Shown piece by piece: positions 21,139 to 26,376 of a stretch of 30,317 nt of DNA (the first letter of the stretch is position 1; every line of letters starts with the position of its first letter). The notes beneath the pieces are model-generated. The model was not told the DNA's origin, did no database searches, and was given only the letters and a program-made list of their open reading frames with translations. The translations under genes were made by a program, and so were the position numbers. The stretch covers positions 1-30,317 of IMG/VR virus record IMGVR_UViG_3300023284_001041; one strand, written 5' to 3'. Source of the stretch: a virus.

Positions 21139-21302
21139 TGCTTTTCCTTCACAAGCGTCGCCGTATATTGATCATCGGTATATCCAATCAATCTCATAAA
21201 CTGCACGGGGCCAACCAACTCCCACCCATTTTTGAAAGATTTGTCGATTTCTTTGACCATCTCATACGACATCGCCGTGGTTACGATTTTGCATATCTTC
21301 AT
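21135..21302 (-). CDS. DUF1737-like small protein
   Basis: A 55-residue protein (MKICKIVTTAMSYEMVKEIDKSFKNGWELVGPVQF..., ending DDQYTATLVKEKQ). The layout 'strand - helix with VxxxI - GWxxxG - strand - Y.A.LVK' fits the small DUF1737 fold, which is common in bacteria and phages and has no assigned role. Both ends are ATGA overlaps. Confidence 0.6.
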   Translation of the reverse strand: MKICKIVTTAMSYEMVKEIDKSFKNGWELVGPVQFMRLIGYTDDQYTATLVKEKQ

Positions 21303-21541
21303 CCCAAACACTCCTTCGCTACTTCATTCAGATGTGCTATGCTCTTGGGGCTGTAATGATCGTAGAAGGCACAGGAAATCTGACTGTAATACCGCTTCAG
21401 ATTGTTCGCCATGGGTGGCTCCATATCCATCTCACTGCGCTCAATAAAATCCATGATATGCCAAGCCCCTCCGTCTGTAGGCTCTTCTACAAACCTTTCA
21501 TGCAAAGCCTTTATGGCTGATAAGATTTTGGTGTCGTTCAT
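21299..21541 (-). CDS. Hypothetical protein
   Basis: An 80-residue mainly helical acidic protein (MNDTKILSAIKALHERFVEEPTDGGAWHIM...). No family was recognised. It has ATGA overlaps with the genes on both sides. Codon use and composition are in line with its neighbours. Confidence 0.6.
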   Translation of the reverse strand: MNDTKILSAIKALHERFVEEPTDGGAWHIMDFIERSEMDMEPPMANNLKRYYSQISCAFYDHYSPKSIAHLNEVAKECLG

Positions 21542-21858
21542 AATCCGTCGCCTTCTATGAACTCGAAGCAGGCGCGCGCAGCCGTAAGGATAGCCTTAGA
21601 TGGTTTTTTAGGAGTGATGGCGCAGGTGCCGTCTTTCCATATAGTCGCCCATTTTGGCTTCTCTGGGATGTTGATGAGATCGTATGATGCAGAGCCATGA
21701 GGCCCAATCCCTTCCATGTTATAAACATAAACCCGTTCTTTCCCGTCTTTGTCCTGAACGGCAGTAACAACGCAGTTCACATTCTCCAAATCTGCACATA
21801 ACAGTCTCGCCTTACGGCCATCTCGTGTTTGGACTGGTTTTGAACTGTCAAAAGTCAT
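21538..21858 (-). CDS. Conserved phage hypothetical protein
   Basis: A 106-residue protein (MTFDSSKPVQTRDGRKARLLCADLEN...). The opening 'fDpsKPvqTRDGRkARil..d' is common to a widespread phage/prophage family of unknown role that has a small beta barrel. GGAGG upstream gives a strong ribosome binding site. The ATG overlaps the stop of the first gene of the leftward operon and its own stop overlaps the next start. Confidence 0.7.
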   Translation of the reverse strand: MTFDSSKPVQTRDGRKARLLCADLENVNCVVTAVQDKDGKERVYVYNMEGIGPHGSASYDLINIPEKPKWATIWKDGTCAITPKKPSKAILTAARACFEFIEGDGL

Positions 21859-22064
21859 TTAATCCTCCAGATGCGAACACCGCCTTCAACCTTACGACAC
21901 GCGAATTTCTTTTTGTTTCGTGACCCATATAGCGACGCCGCTCGGCGGGCCGTGGCCTCTCGCGTCGTTTTTCCGTCGATAAAAATGCTGTCGCCGACAT
22001 CCATCTTAGGGAATGGATATTTACAGCGCCTGCTGAGCAGCGGAATATTCTTTTCAATCTTCAT
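21855..22064 (-). CDS. First gene of leftward early operon, small basic protein
   Basis: A 69-residue basic protein (MKIEKNIPLLSRRCKYPFPKMDVGDSIFIDGKTTREATARRAAS...). The PFPKMDVGDSIFI block followed by an AxRRAASxYG helix and FACRKVEGGVRIWRI is a pattern found in small phage proteins, likely nucleic-acid binding. Start 22064 follows AGGA, and any upstream start would run across the operators. As the gene nearest to the leftward control region it would be made earliest; a role as an antiterminator or host-takeover protein is conceivable but not shown. Confidence 0.7.
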   Translation of the reverse strand: MKIEKNIPLLSRRCKYPFPKMDVGDSIFIDGKTTREATARRAASLYGSRNKKKFACRKVEGGVRIWRIK

Positions 22065-22070
22065 GCTTCC

Positions 22071-22099
22071 TATATTGCACGGTATGCAATGGGCGTCAA
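22071..22099 (-). promoter_or_regulatory. Candidate leftward early promoter
   Basis: Read on the minus strand, TTGACG (22099-22094) and AATATA (22076-22071) are separated by 17 bases, near the sigma70 consensus. The -10 element and spacer overlap O1. The predicted start would be only at about 22064, making the first message almost leaderless although an AGGA is present, so the real promoter may lie a little upstream. Confidence 0.4.
22074..22090. promoter_or_regulatory. Operator-like palindrome O1
   Basis: ATTGCACGGTATGCAAT is a 17-base inverted repeat with six perfect pairs each side (ATTGCA/TGCAAT). It overlaps the spacer and -10 region of the candidate leftward promoter, where bound repressor would block leftward transcription. 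Binding by the Cro-like protein is inference. Confidence 0.75.
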
Positions 22100-22106
22100 C
22101 ATAATA

Positions 22107-22123
22107 ATTGCATAATACGCAAT
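22107..22123. promoter_or_regulatory. Operator-like palindrome O2
   Basis: ATTGCATAATACGCAAT has the same ATTGC/GCAAT half-sites and 17-base length as O1, with central bases also largely symmetrical. Its centre is 33 bases from that of O1. It lies in the middle of the divergent region. Confidence 0.75.
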
Positions 22124-22140
22124 TTCTTTTATTGACTATC

Positions 22141-22157
22141 AATGCGGGGTGTGCAAC
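22141..22157. promoter_or_regulatory. Operator-like palindrome O3 (degenerate)
   Basis: AATGCGGGGTGTGCAAC keeps the TGC and GCA cores at identical spacing but differs from the O1/O2 half-sites at two outer bases (8 of 10 matches). Its centre is 34 bases from that of O2, and it lies just before the Cro-like start, where it could autoregulate that gene. Confidence 0.55.
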
Positions 22158-22165
22158 AAGACCCT

Positions 22166-22360
22166 ATGAATATTCAAACATACATGGACAAGAAGAAACT
22201 GCGCGACGGTGAAATGGCGGAGCTTCTTGGGTGCAACAAAACGACTGTCTGGCGGGTTCGGACAGGAGAAACAGACCCCTCGCCTGATTTGGTAAAAAAG
22301 ATATTCGATGTAACAGGCGGGAAGGTGTCTGCGAATGACTTCTTCCATCCGGTGGATTGA
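22166..22360 (+). CDS. Cro-like helix-turn-helix repressor
   Basis: A 64-residue DNA-binding protein. DGEMAELLGCNKTTVWRVRTGETDPSPDLVKKIFDVTGGKVSANDF shows the usual order: a helix-turn-helix (about residues 12-32) with GxTDPSP turn and a helix leading to 'TGGxVxxxDF', as in Cro/C1-type small repressors. It is expected to dimerise and bind the adjacent palindromes. The ATG at 22166 is preferred because an earlier in-frame ATG at 22142 would place operator O3 in the coding region. It is the first gene of the rightward early operon. Confidence 0.85.
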   Translation: MNIQTYMDKKKLRDGEMAELLGCNKTTVWRVRTGETDPSPDLVKKIFDVTGGKVSANDFFHPVD

Positions 22361-22363
22361 GGC

Positions 22364-22435
22364 GGCTACACTCTTGGCACCATGCCCCTTTCCGAAGGGG
22401 TGAGCCTACAGGTAACGAGGGCTAGGGGTGTAGCC
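22364..22435 (+). ncRNA. Structured RNA element after cro, nut-like
   Basis: The 99-base gap between the Cro-like gene and the next gene is highly foldable. GGCTACAC (22364-22371) pairs perfectly with GTGTAGCC (22428-22435). Inside is CCCCTT-TCCG-AAGGGG (22385-22400), a 6-bp stem closed by a UNCG-type loop, preceded by CACTCTTG (22369-22376), similar to the start of a boxA. A competing pairing, AGCC (22403-22406) with GGCT (22420-22423), allows two folds. The order cro - boxA-like - hairpin equals that of lambda nutR. An antitermination or riboregulator role is inference; no known RNA family was recognised. Confidence 0.55.
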
Positions 22436-22459
22436 TCCTGAATGCAACAGGAGAAGACG

Positions 22460-22579
22460 ATGACTCACGCAAAAATGCTCGCAGATTCATACAAAGAACA
22501 GTTAGCCAAAAAGGATGTTGAGATAGCTCGGCTGCGGCAAAGGCTACGGAAGTGGCCCACAAATGACGATAGAGACTGA
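22460..22579 (+). CDS. 39-residue basic small protein
   Basis: A short protein (MTHAKMLADSYKEQLAKKDVEI..., then ARLRQRLRKW) with CAGGAG six bases upstream. It is a single basic helix with an arginine-rich end, which could bind RNA. As the first gene after the nut-like element, it holds the position where an N-like antiterminator might be sought, but the sequence does not match N. Function unknown. Confidence 0.6.
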   Translation: MTHAKMLADSYKEQLAKKDVEIARLRQRLRKWPTNDDRD

Positions 22580-22613
22580 GGTGCACAAGAAGAGTGCAAA
22601 TAGGAGATAAGAG

Positions 22614-22784
22614 ATGCTTGGCAAGTTAACTCATGCTGCGACGGATTGGACCGACCAAACATTAGATCAGCGCATCGATAATGCTATACGCTTGCTGGTG
22701 GTTCATTCCCTGATTTCTTCTTCGGAACGCGATAATGTGAGGCAGAGATTTAATAAACGCAGACAGGCAGAGGCACACAAATAG
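22614..22784 (+). CDS. 56-residue helical protein
   Basis: A small protein (MLGKLTHAATDWTDQTLDQRIDNAIRLLVVHSLISSSERDNVRQRFNK...) with AGGAG seven bases upstream. The pattern of a hydrophobic helix, a short turn and a basic helix could be a small DNA- or protein-binding fold. No family was recognised. It precedes a 120-base gap. Confidence 0.6.
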   Translation: MLGKLTHAATDWTDQTLDQRIDNAIRLLVVHSLISSSERDNVRQRFNKRRQAEAHK

Positions 22785-22904
22785 AGATTGGCGTCACGCT
22801 TAGGGTTTGTCGCGCCAATACGGGGTCGCTCACGGCAAGGGCCGACGCCCAACACGCCCAGCCGATATCCGAAGGAGCGATAGGACCGGCACTAAGGAGA
22901 GAAA
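22785..22904 (+). other. Non-coding gap with inverted repeat
   Basis: No convincing gene was found in these 120 bases. ATTGGCG at 22787-22793 pairs perfectly with CGCCAAT at 22813-22819, leaving a 19-base loop, and the remainder is GC-rich. An alternate frame (from 22807) gives an Arg-rich product typical of chance translation. A leader or processed RNA for the gene at 22905 is possible. Confidence 0.4.
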
Positions 22905-23129
22905 ATGCTTAGCAAGAAGAAATATTATACGGACTATCCGTTTGAATTCCTCGGGGATATACCCGGTGAGAACGCCCCCATCCGTGAGATTGAGGTGATC
23001 TCCTATGATGGAAACAAGCATACCAGAATTTGGGTTGAGGGACAAGAAACCGAAATCAAATCTGGATATATTTATGTGCGCCCGGGACGGCTTGGCGAAG
23101 AAACCGCTGACCCTCACAACTATCAATGA
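22905..23129 (+). CDS. Hypothetical protein
   Basis: A 74-residue protein (MLSKKKYYTDYPFEFLGDIPGENAPIREIEVISYDGNKHTRIWVEGQE...). AAGGAG lies upstream with good spacing. It looks like a small beta barrel. The first ~25 residues resemble small phage proteins of unknown role, and the C-terminus (GYIYVRPGRLGEE) is Gly/Arg-rich. It overlaps the DUF1064 gene by ATGA. Confidence 0.65.
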   Translation: MLSKKKYYTDYPFEFLGDIPGENAPIREIEVISYDGNKHTRIWVEGQETEIKSGYIYVRPGRLGEETADPHNYQ

Positions 23130-23464
23130 ACAAGTACCGCAATATCCGCACCGAAGTTGACGGAATCAATTTCGCATCGAAAGCAGAGGCCTCCAGGTAT
23201 CAGGAACTGAAACTTCTGGAGCGCGCCGGAGAGATAAAAGATTTGGAACTACAGCCGAAATTCACCTTCGTTATCAACGGCAAGCCCCTCACTTACGACA
23301 CTGGCCACAAGATAACATATACCGCTGACTTTAGATATCAGGAACGTATTCTTGATACGTGGGAAACTGTGGTGGAGGATAAAAAAGGCTTCATGACACA
23401 GCCCACCAGAATCCGTCTGGCCCTTATGAAGGCGGTTAACGGGATAGAGGTTTTGATTACATGA
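23126..23464 (+). CDS. DUF1064-family phage protein, possible nuclease
   Basis: A 112-residue protein. MNKYRNIRTEVDGINFASKAEASRYQELKLLERAGEIKDLELQPKF matches DUF1064 (PF06356) almost from end to end; the family has an endonuclease-like fold with conserved Glu/Asp/Lys residues, seen here as SKAEA, TADF and VVEDKKG. It may act in recombination or replication. Both ends are ATGA overlaps with neighbours. Confidence 0.85.
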   Translation: MNKYRNIRTEVDGINFASKAEASRYQELKLLERAGEIKDLELQPKFTFVINGKPLTYDTGHKITYTADFRYQERILDTWETVVEDKKGFMTQPTRIRLALMKAVNGIEVLIT

Positions 23465-23613
23465 AAGACGACGACCACACCCGCGCCCTCTTCGACGCTG
23501 AAGAACGGAGAACATTAAGACTGATTATGGAAGAGTCTCACGAGCCGCTTCCAGAAGCCTACAAGAAACAGAAATGTGAGCGGAGGATGATTGATCGTGG
23601 GCAAGAGAAGTAG
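23461..23613 (+). CDS. 50-residue charged small protein
   Basis: A soluble acidic/basic protein (MKDDDHTRALFDAEERRTLRLIMEESHEPL...CERRMIDRGQEK). The ATG overlaps the DUF1064 stop as ATGA. Its C-terminus overlaps the start of the methyltransferase gene by 17 bases. No family was recognised. Confidence 0.6.
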   Translation: MKDDDHTRALFDAEERRTLRLIMEESHEPLPEAYKKQKCERRMIDRGQEK

Positions 23614-24142
23614 CTTCAAGCGCCGCAAGCAGGACCGGTACTTTACCCCTCCTGAAGCCGTGGTGCCTCTCCTGCCTCATCTGGAGGATGTACGGGCGTA
23701 TATTGAGCCTTGTGTGGGGCAGGGACACATACTTGACGCTCTTACTAACCTAACCCGTCAGATTGACGGCTCTTATTTAAGTTGTTTTTGGCAATCCGAT
23801 ATTGATACAGGACATGACGCCCGGTTTTTTGATTATGAATTTCGTGAATGTGATTCCATGATTTCACCAACTCATTTTATCACAAATGGGCCATGGACCC
23901 GAGAGCTTTTACACCCGATTATTGAAAACCTTTCCGATCAGCTTCCGACATGGCTACTTTTCGATGCGCCGTGGATGCACACCAAACAGGCTATTCCGTA
24001 TCTGAAAAAGTGCCGGAAGATCGTAAGCGTGGGCCGGGTATCCTGGATGCAGAACGGAACTTCAAGCTTGGATGATTGCTGCTGGTATCTGTTTGATAAA
24101 GATGAGTGCGAAACTGTGTTCTACGGTAAACAGGAGAGATGA
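23597..24142 (+). CDS. DNA adenine methyltransferase-like protein
   Basis: A 181-residue protein (start GTG 23597; TTG 23591 is possible). The start GKRSSFKRRKQDRYFTPPEAVVPLLPHL and AYIEPCVGQGHILDAL (about residues 36-51) resemble SAM-binding motif I of phage N6-adenine methylases. The usual catalytic NPPW/DPPY is replaced by NGPW (FITNGPWTREL, about residues 95-105). The C-terminal WLLFDAPWMHTK and RKIVSVGRVSWM blocks fit the same family. The Pro-to-Gly change makes activity uncertain. Role could be DNA protection or a scaffold; neighbours give no clear hint. Confidence 0.7.
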   Translation: MGKRSSFKRRKQDRYFTPPEAVVPLLPHLEDVRAYIEPCVGQGHILDALTNLTRQIDGSYLSCFWQSDIDTGHDARFFDYEFRECDSMISPTHFITNGPWTRELLHPIIENLSDQLPTWLLFDAPWMHTKQAIPYLKKCRKIVSVGRVSWMQNGTSSLDDCCWYLFDKDECETVFYGKQER

Positions 24143-24143
24143 G

Positions 24144-24347
24144 ATGGAACTACGGGATAGTATACCACTAAAGGCCTTGGTTAATAAAGAATCATTGATC
24201 GTGCCGACGCAGTTAAGCAAGGAGACAGCTTTTCGTCTTGTGAGAAGGGGCTTAGCTGCGTGGCTATCCAACGACAAAGCAAAGCGACGCGGAGTAATAG
24301 TGGCAACGGAAACGGGTTTGGCAGCATTAATAAAAGAAGGGAATTAA
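24144..24347 (+). CDS. 67-residue hypothetical protein
   Basis: A small alpha/beta protein (MELRDSIPLKALVNKESLIVPTQLSKETAFRLVRRGLAAWLS...). AGGAG lies seven bases upstream. The pattern 'TAFRLVRRGLAxWLxxxKAKRRGVxVATETGLAALIKEGN' hints at a winged-helix-like fold. No family was recognised. It starts one base after the methyltransferase-like gene. Confidence 0.6.
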   Translation: MELRDSIPLKALVNKESLIVPTQLSKETAFRLVRRGLAAWLSNDKAKRRGVIVATETGLAALIKEGN

Positions 24348-24349
24348 AA

Positions 24350-24502
24350 GTGTTTAAGGTAATTGATGAATTTGGGACCGTCCACCTGTTCGAAGAACCA
24401 TACATTGACGAAGGCGCAGACGGACGTCTGACACTTTCGGCGGAAGAAAACGGGGAAATTCTCGCTATTTTTCTCCGCTGGTCAGCGTGGAAACGCGAGT
24501 AA
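24350..24502 (+). CDS. 50-residue hypothetical protein
   Basis: A small acidic protein from a GTG start (MFKVIDEFGTVHLFEEPYIDEGADGRLTLSAEENGEILAIFLRWSAWKRE) with AGAAGG upstream. Beta-rich, no family recognised. The gap from the upstream gene is only two bases. A longer frame from 24260 would overlap the upstream gene and is less likely. Confidence 0.55.
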   Translation: MFKVIDEFGTVHLFEEPYIDEGADGRLTLSAEENGEILAIFLRWSAWKRE

Positions 24503-24619
24503 TTCCTGTGGCTGGCGGGGCCTTGCGAGCTTGCTCAATCCGTCGATCAGTCAAGTGGCCTCCCGTTAAGCTCACCGCTAACACCAACATACCCCCTTTG
24601 CAGACAGAGGTAAAGCGAA
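24503..24619 (+). other. Non-coding structured gap
   Basis: This 117-base gap has no gene. CGGGG near 24516-24520 can pair with TCCCG near 24561-24565, extended by a CC/GG pair beside a two-base bulge, and GAGCTTGCTC (24527-24536) forms an inner hairpin. The rest is C/A-rich, with AGAGG before the next start. It could be a small RNA or leader; no known family was recognised. Confidence 0.4.
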
Positions 24620-25108
24620 ATGAGGAAGAGGCTCGGCAAGAATAAAGGCCCCCGACCGGAGCCGAGAGCCTTTAAGAAACTGCTTGACCGTAGTGTGCCA
24701 AGAGGTCTAGCATACGTTTGGGATAACGTTAGATCATTTATATATCTTCATAACAAATCCCGCAAGCATAATCTGCCTATCCCGTCAGTCGGGTTGGGTC
24801 CGTGTGGGATAGCCAAGTCCAGTTACGGGATACCCAGAGCAACCAAGGAAGTAATTCCAGGAGCAGGCTCTGGCGCAAGATCAACCTGTAGGGATGTCTG
24901 GCTGGTATGTTGGTCAGACGATATATCCCGCGTAGTAAGCGAACGTAAAGGTGGATCGCCCAACCCCCGCCTGCCCATGTGGCGTTTTAACATACCAAAC
25001 CCTCAACTCACCTCATCTATCCGTAAGCCAAGGGTTATAGCTTTGGTTGATGTAGCCAATGCTATGCCTAACTACCTAGCCTTCCGAAGCCAATTAACAG
25101 GAGAATAG
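24620..25108 (+). CDS. Hypothetical protein, doubtful coding
   Basis: A 162-residue frame (MRKRLGKNKGPRPEPRAFKKLLDRSVPRGLAYVWDNVRS...). An AGAGG ribosome binding site is present and the frame is open from end to end. However, residue content (many Ser, Arg, Gly, Pro and single Cys) is unusual, no family is recognised and the DNA contains a perfect inverted repeat (TATCCCGT at 24778-24785 with ACGGGATA at 24825-24832). It may be a real basic protein that lacks relatives, or a partly structured non-coding stretch. Confidence 0.4.
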   Translation: MRKRLGKNKGPRPEPRAFKKLLDRSVPRGLAYVWDNVRSFIYLHNKSRKHNLPIPSVGLGPCGIAKSSYGIPRATKEVIPGAGSGARSTCRDVWLVCWSDDISRVVSERKGGSPNPRLPMWRFNIPNPQLTSSIRKPRVIALVDVANAMPNYLAFRSQLTGE

Positions 25109-25110
25109 AG

Positions 25111-25767
25111 ATGCTTAAAGAGTTGATTAACGAACGAAACTACAAGGCCGGTTATGTCATACGCACAGAACTTATTGATGGTGCCGAGTATGGTGGAAAA
25201 GATTTTGAGATGAAATCTGCTTACAATCCCGCTGGAGATTACATCGGCAATTCCAAAAGCGCTCACTTCCTTTGCAAGAAAAAGGGGATCAGGCCAGAAA
25301 TATCTGCCCCGGATCACAGCGTCTGCTCAATAGGATTCTGTGAGAAAGAGCAGAAGTGGTACGGCTGGTCGCATCGCGCCATATTCGGATTTGGCGTCGG
25401 CTCAATAGTGAAAAAAGGTAACTGTGCTTATACACCAAGGACAGTTGACGAGCTTTATGCCGAACGAGAAGAATGGTATTCTGATTTTAACGATCCCCAT
25501 AAACACATGGATTGCACGGAAAAAGATTATGAAAACAACCGCCTCATTATCAAGCATGAGATGGTGAACACAGATAGTGGGAAGATGTCTACAAATATAG
25601 CCGACGCTTGTGATGCGGTGGTAAATCTCGACGGATCAGAAGTAGAAATTGGCGAGCCTGCCGAGCCTCAGCTTCAGTATATCAATACAGGGCGCGGTGA
25701 ATGGACTGCCGAGACTCTTTCTGATGCCAAGCAAATGGCGGTGGATTTCGCGGAAAGTGTTTCATAG
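25111..25767 (+). CDS. Conserved phage hypothetical protein
   Basis: A 218-residue acidic protein (MLKELINERNYKAGYVIRTELIDGAEYGG...). The centre has SVCSIGFCEKEQKWYGWSHRAIFGFGVGSIVKKG near residues 70-103, which reads as a compact beta domain with Trp and Gly; the C-terminus ends in a helix (GEWTAETLSDAKQMAVDFAE). It follows CAGGAG and a two-base gap. The family seems confined to phages and its role is unknown. Confidence 0.7.
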   Translation: MLKELINERNYKAGYVIRTELIDGAEYGGKDFEMKSAYNPAGDYIGNSKSAHFLCKKKGIRPEISAPDHSVCSIGFCEKEQKWYGWSHRAIFGFGVGSIVKKGNCAYTPRTVDELYAEREEWYSDFNDPHKHMDCTEKDYENNRLIIKHEMVNTDSGKMSTNIADACDAVVNLDGSEVEIGEPAEPQLQYINTGRGEWTAETLSDAKQMAVDFAESVS

Positions 25768-25774
25768 CCCGGTA

Positions 25775-25789
25775 CTTGGTATCACCAAG
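25775..25789 (+). other. Hairpin in early-operon gap
   Basis: CTTGGT-ATC-ACCAAG forms a perfect 6-bp stem with a 3-base loop in the 60-base gap between two early genes. It is followed by GGGGG and no U-run, so it is not an intrinsic terminator. It may stabilise or process the early transcript. Confidence 0.45.
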
Positions 25790-25827
25790 GGGGAAAAGAG
25801 AGAGGTGTGACTTTTTAACAGGAGAAG

Positions 25828-26166
25828 ATGGTGCAAGACATTGATTTAGGCCCGGAGTTTGCGGAGATAAAAGACCGGCAGTGCCGCGTTTCTTTTGAAG
25901 CGCTACAGCATGTATTCGCTATAATGCCGTTCGGGACAGTTTTCCTTTTGACAGACGGGCGGTGGGCGAAGTTGAAGAAGTTTGTATCGCCGAGAATGAA
26001 GGAAGATGACGGGGTCGAAAGGCCTGAATTTGGGTTTGATATTTTGATTTATCCAACCAAAGAATTGGCGGAAGATTGCGACGCTTGCAGTAGCTCCCAC
26101 ATCGAATATTTTGCGAGGCAAACTGGCTGGGGTGGGATGCCAGATGCTATGGTGGAGACAGGATGA
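25828..26166 (+). CDS. Hypothetical protein
   Basis: A 112-residue soluble protein (MVQDIDLGPEFAEIKDRQCRVSFEALQHVFAIMPFGTVFLLTDGRWAKLKKF...). AGGAG lies upstream. The C-terminus contains the pair CDAC at about residues 92-95. No family was recognised. It overlaps the Rmf/CrpP-like gene by 4 bases. Confidence 0.65.
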   Translation: MVQDIDLGPEFAEIKDRQCRVSFEALQHVFAIMPFGTVFLLTDGRWAKLKKFVSPRMKEDDGVERPEFGFDILIYPTKELAEDCDACSSSHIEYFARQTGWGGMPDAMVETG

Positions 26167-26354
26167 TGGAAGAAATAGTTGATGGTATAAAAGAAACCAT
26201 CAGAAGCATAACGACAGATAATGCCGTTTGCAAAGGCCGCGCCGCTTATTTAGAGGGGCTATCTCGCACAGCCAATCCGTATAAAGAAGGCCCACATAGC
26301 TCAAAGGATTTTTGGGATATTGGCTGGGAATACCAAAAAGATAAAGACGCCTAA
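26163..26354 (+). CDS. Rmf/CrpP-fold micro-protein
   Basis: A 63-residue protein (MMEEIVDGIKETIRSITTDNAVCKGRAAYLEGLSRTANPYKEGPHSSKDFWDIGWEY...). The order 'AxxxGxxxxxNPYxxxxxxxxFWxxGW' is that of the ribosome modulation factor / CrpP-like fold, which in bacteria and phages includes ribosome-binding and small regulatory proteins. Conserved NPY and W..GW are visible. Its function in the phage is not known. It overlaps the upstream gene by ATGA. Confidence 0.6.
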   Translation: MMEEIVDGIKETIRSITTDNAVCKGRAAYLEGLSRTANPYKEGPHSSKDFWDIGWEYQKDKDA

Positions 26355-26376
26355 CCGAAGTCACAGAGGAAGAACA

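Larger units (their letters stand above)
22065..22165. promoter_or_regulatory. Divergent early control region
   Basis: The 101 bases between the leftward operon and the rightward Cro-like gene are AT-rich and carry three operator-like palindromes with centres about 33 and 34 bases apart, i.e. three helical turns. No CI-type repressor gene lies in the region, unlike lambdoid switches. A leftward -35/-10 pair is visible (separate entry). The rightward promoter could not be fixed: TTGACT at 22132 lacks a good -10 element. The Cro-like gene has no clear ribosome binding site, so its message may have a very short leader. Confidence 0.75.

Noticed and set aside
22132-22137. TTGACT as -35 of a rightward early promoter
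   Set aside because: No acceptable -10 element 16-18 bases downstream, so it was not listed as a feature.
22142-22165. Earlier ATG for the Cro-like gene
   Set aside because: It would run through operator O3 and add eight residues not typical of the fold.
22830-23126. A 98-residue minus-strand frame opposite the early gap and the 22905 gene
   Set aside because: No ribosome binding site, composition of a shadow frame, and it opposes well-supported rightward genes.
22361-25789. tRNA genes or a CRISPR array in the early gaps
   Set aside because: No cloverleaf, no T-loop (GGTTCGAATCC-like) and no regular direct repeats with spacers; the hairpins are single and unlike each other.
25775-25789. 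Hairpin as an intrinsic terminator
   Set aside because: It is followed by GGGGG and A-rich sequence, not by a U-run.
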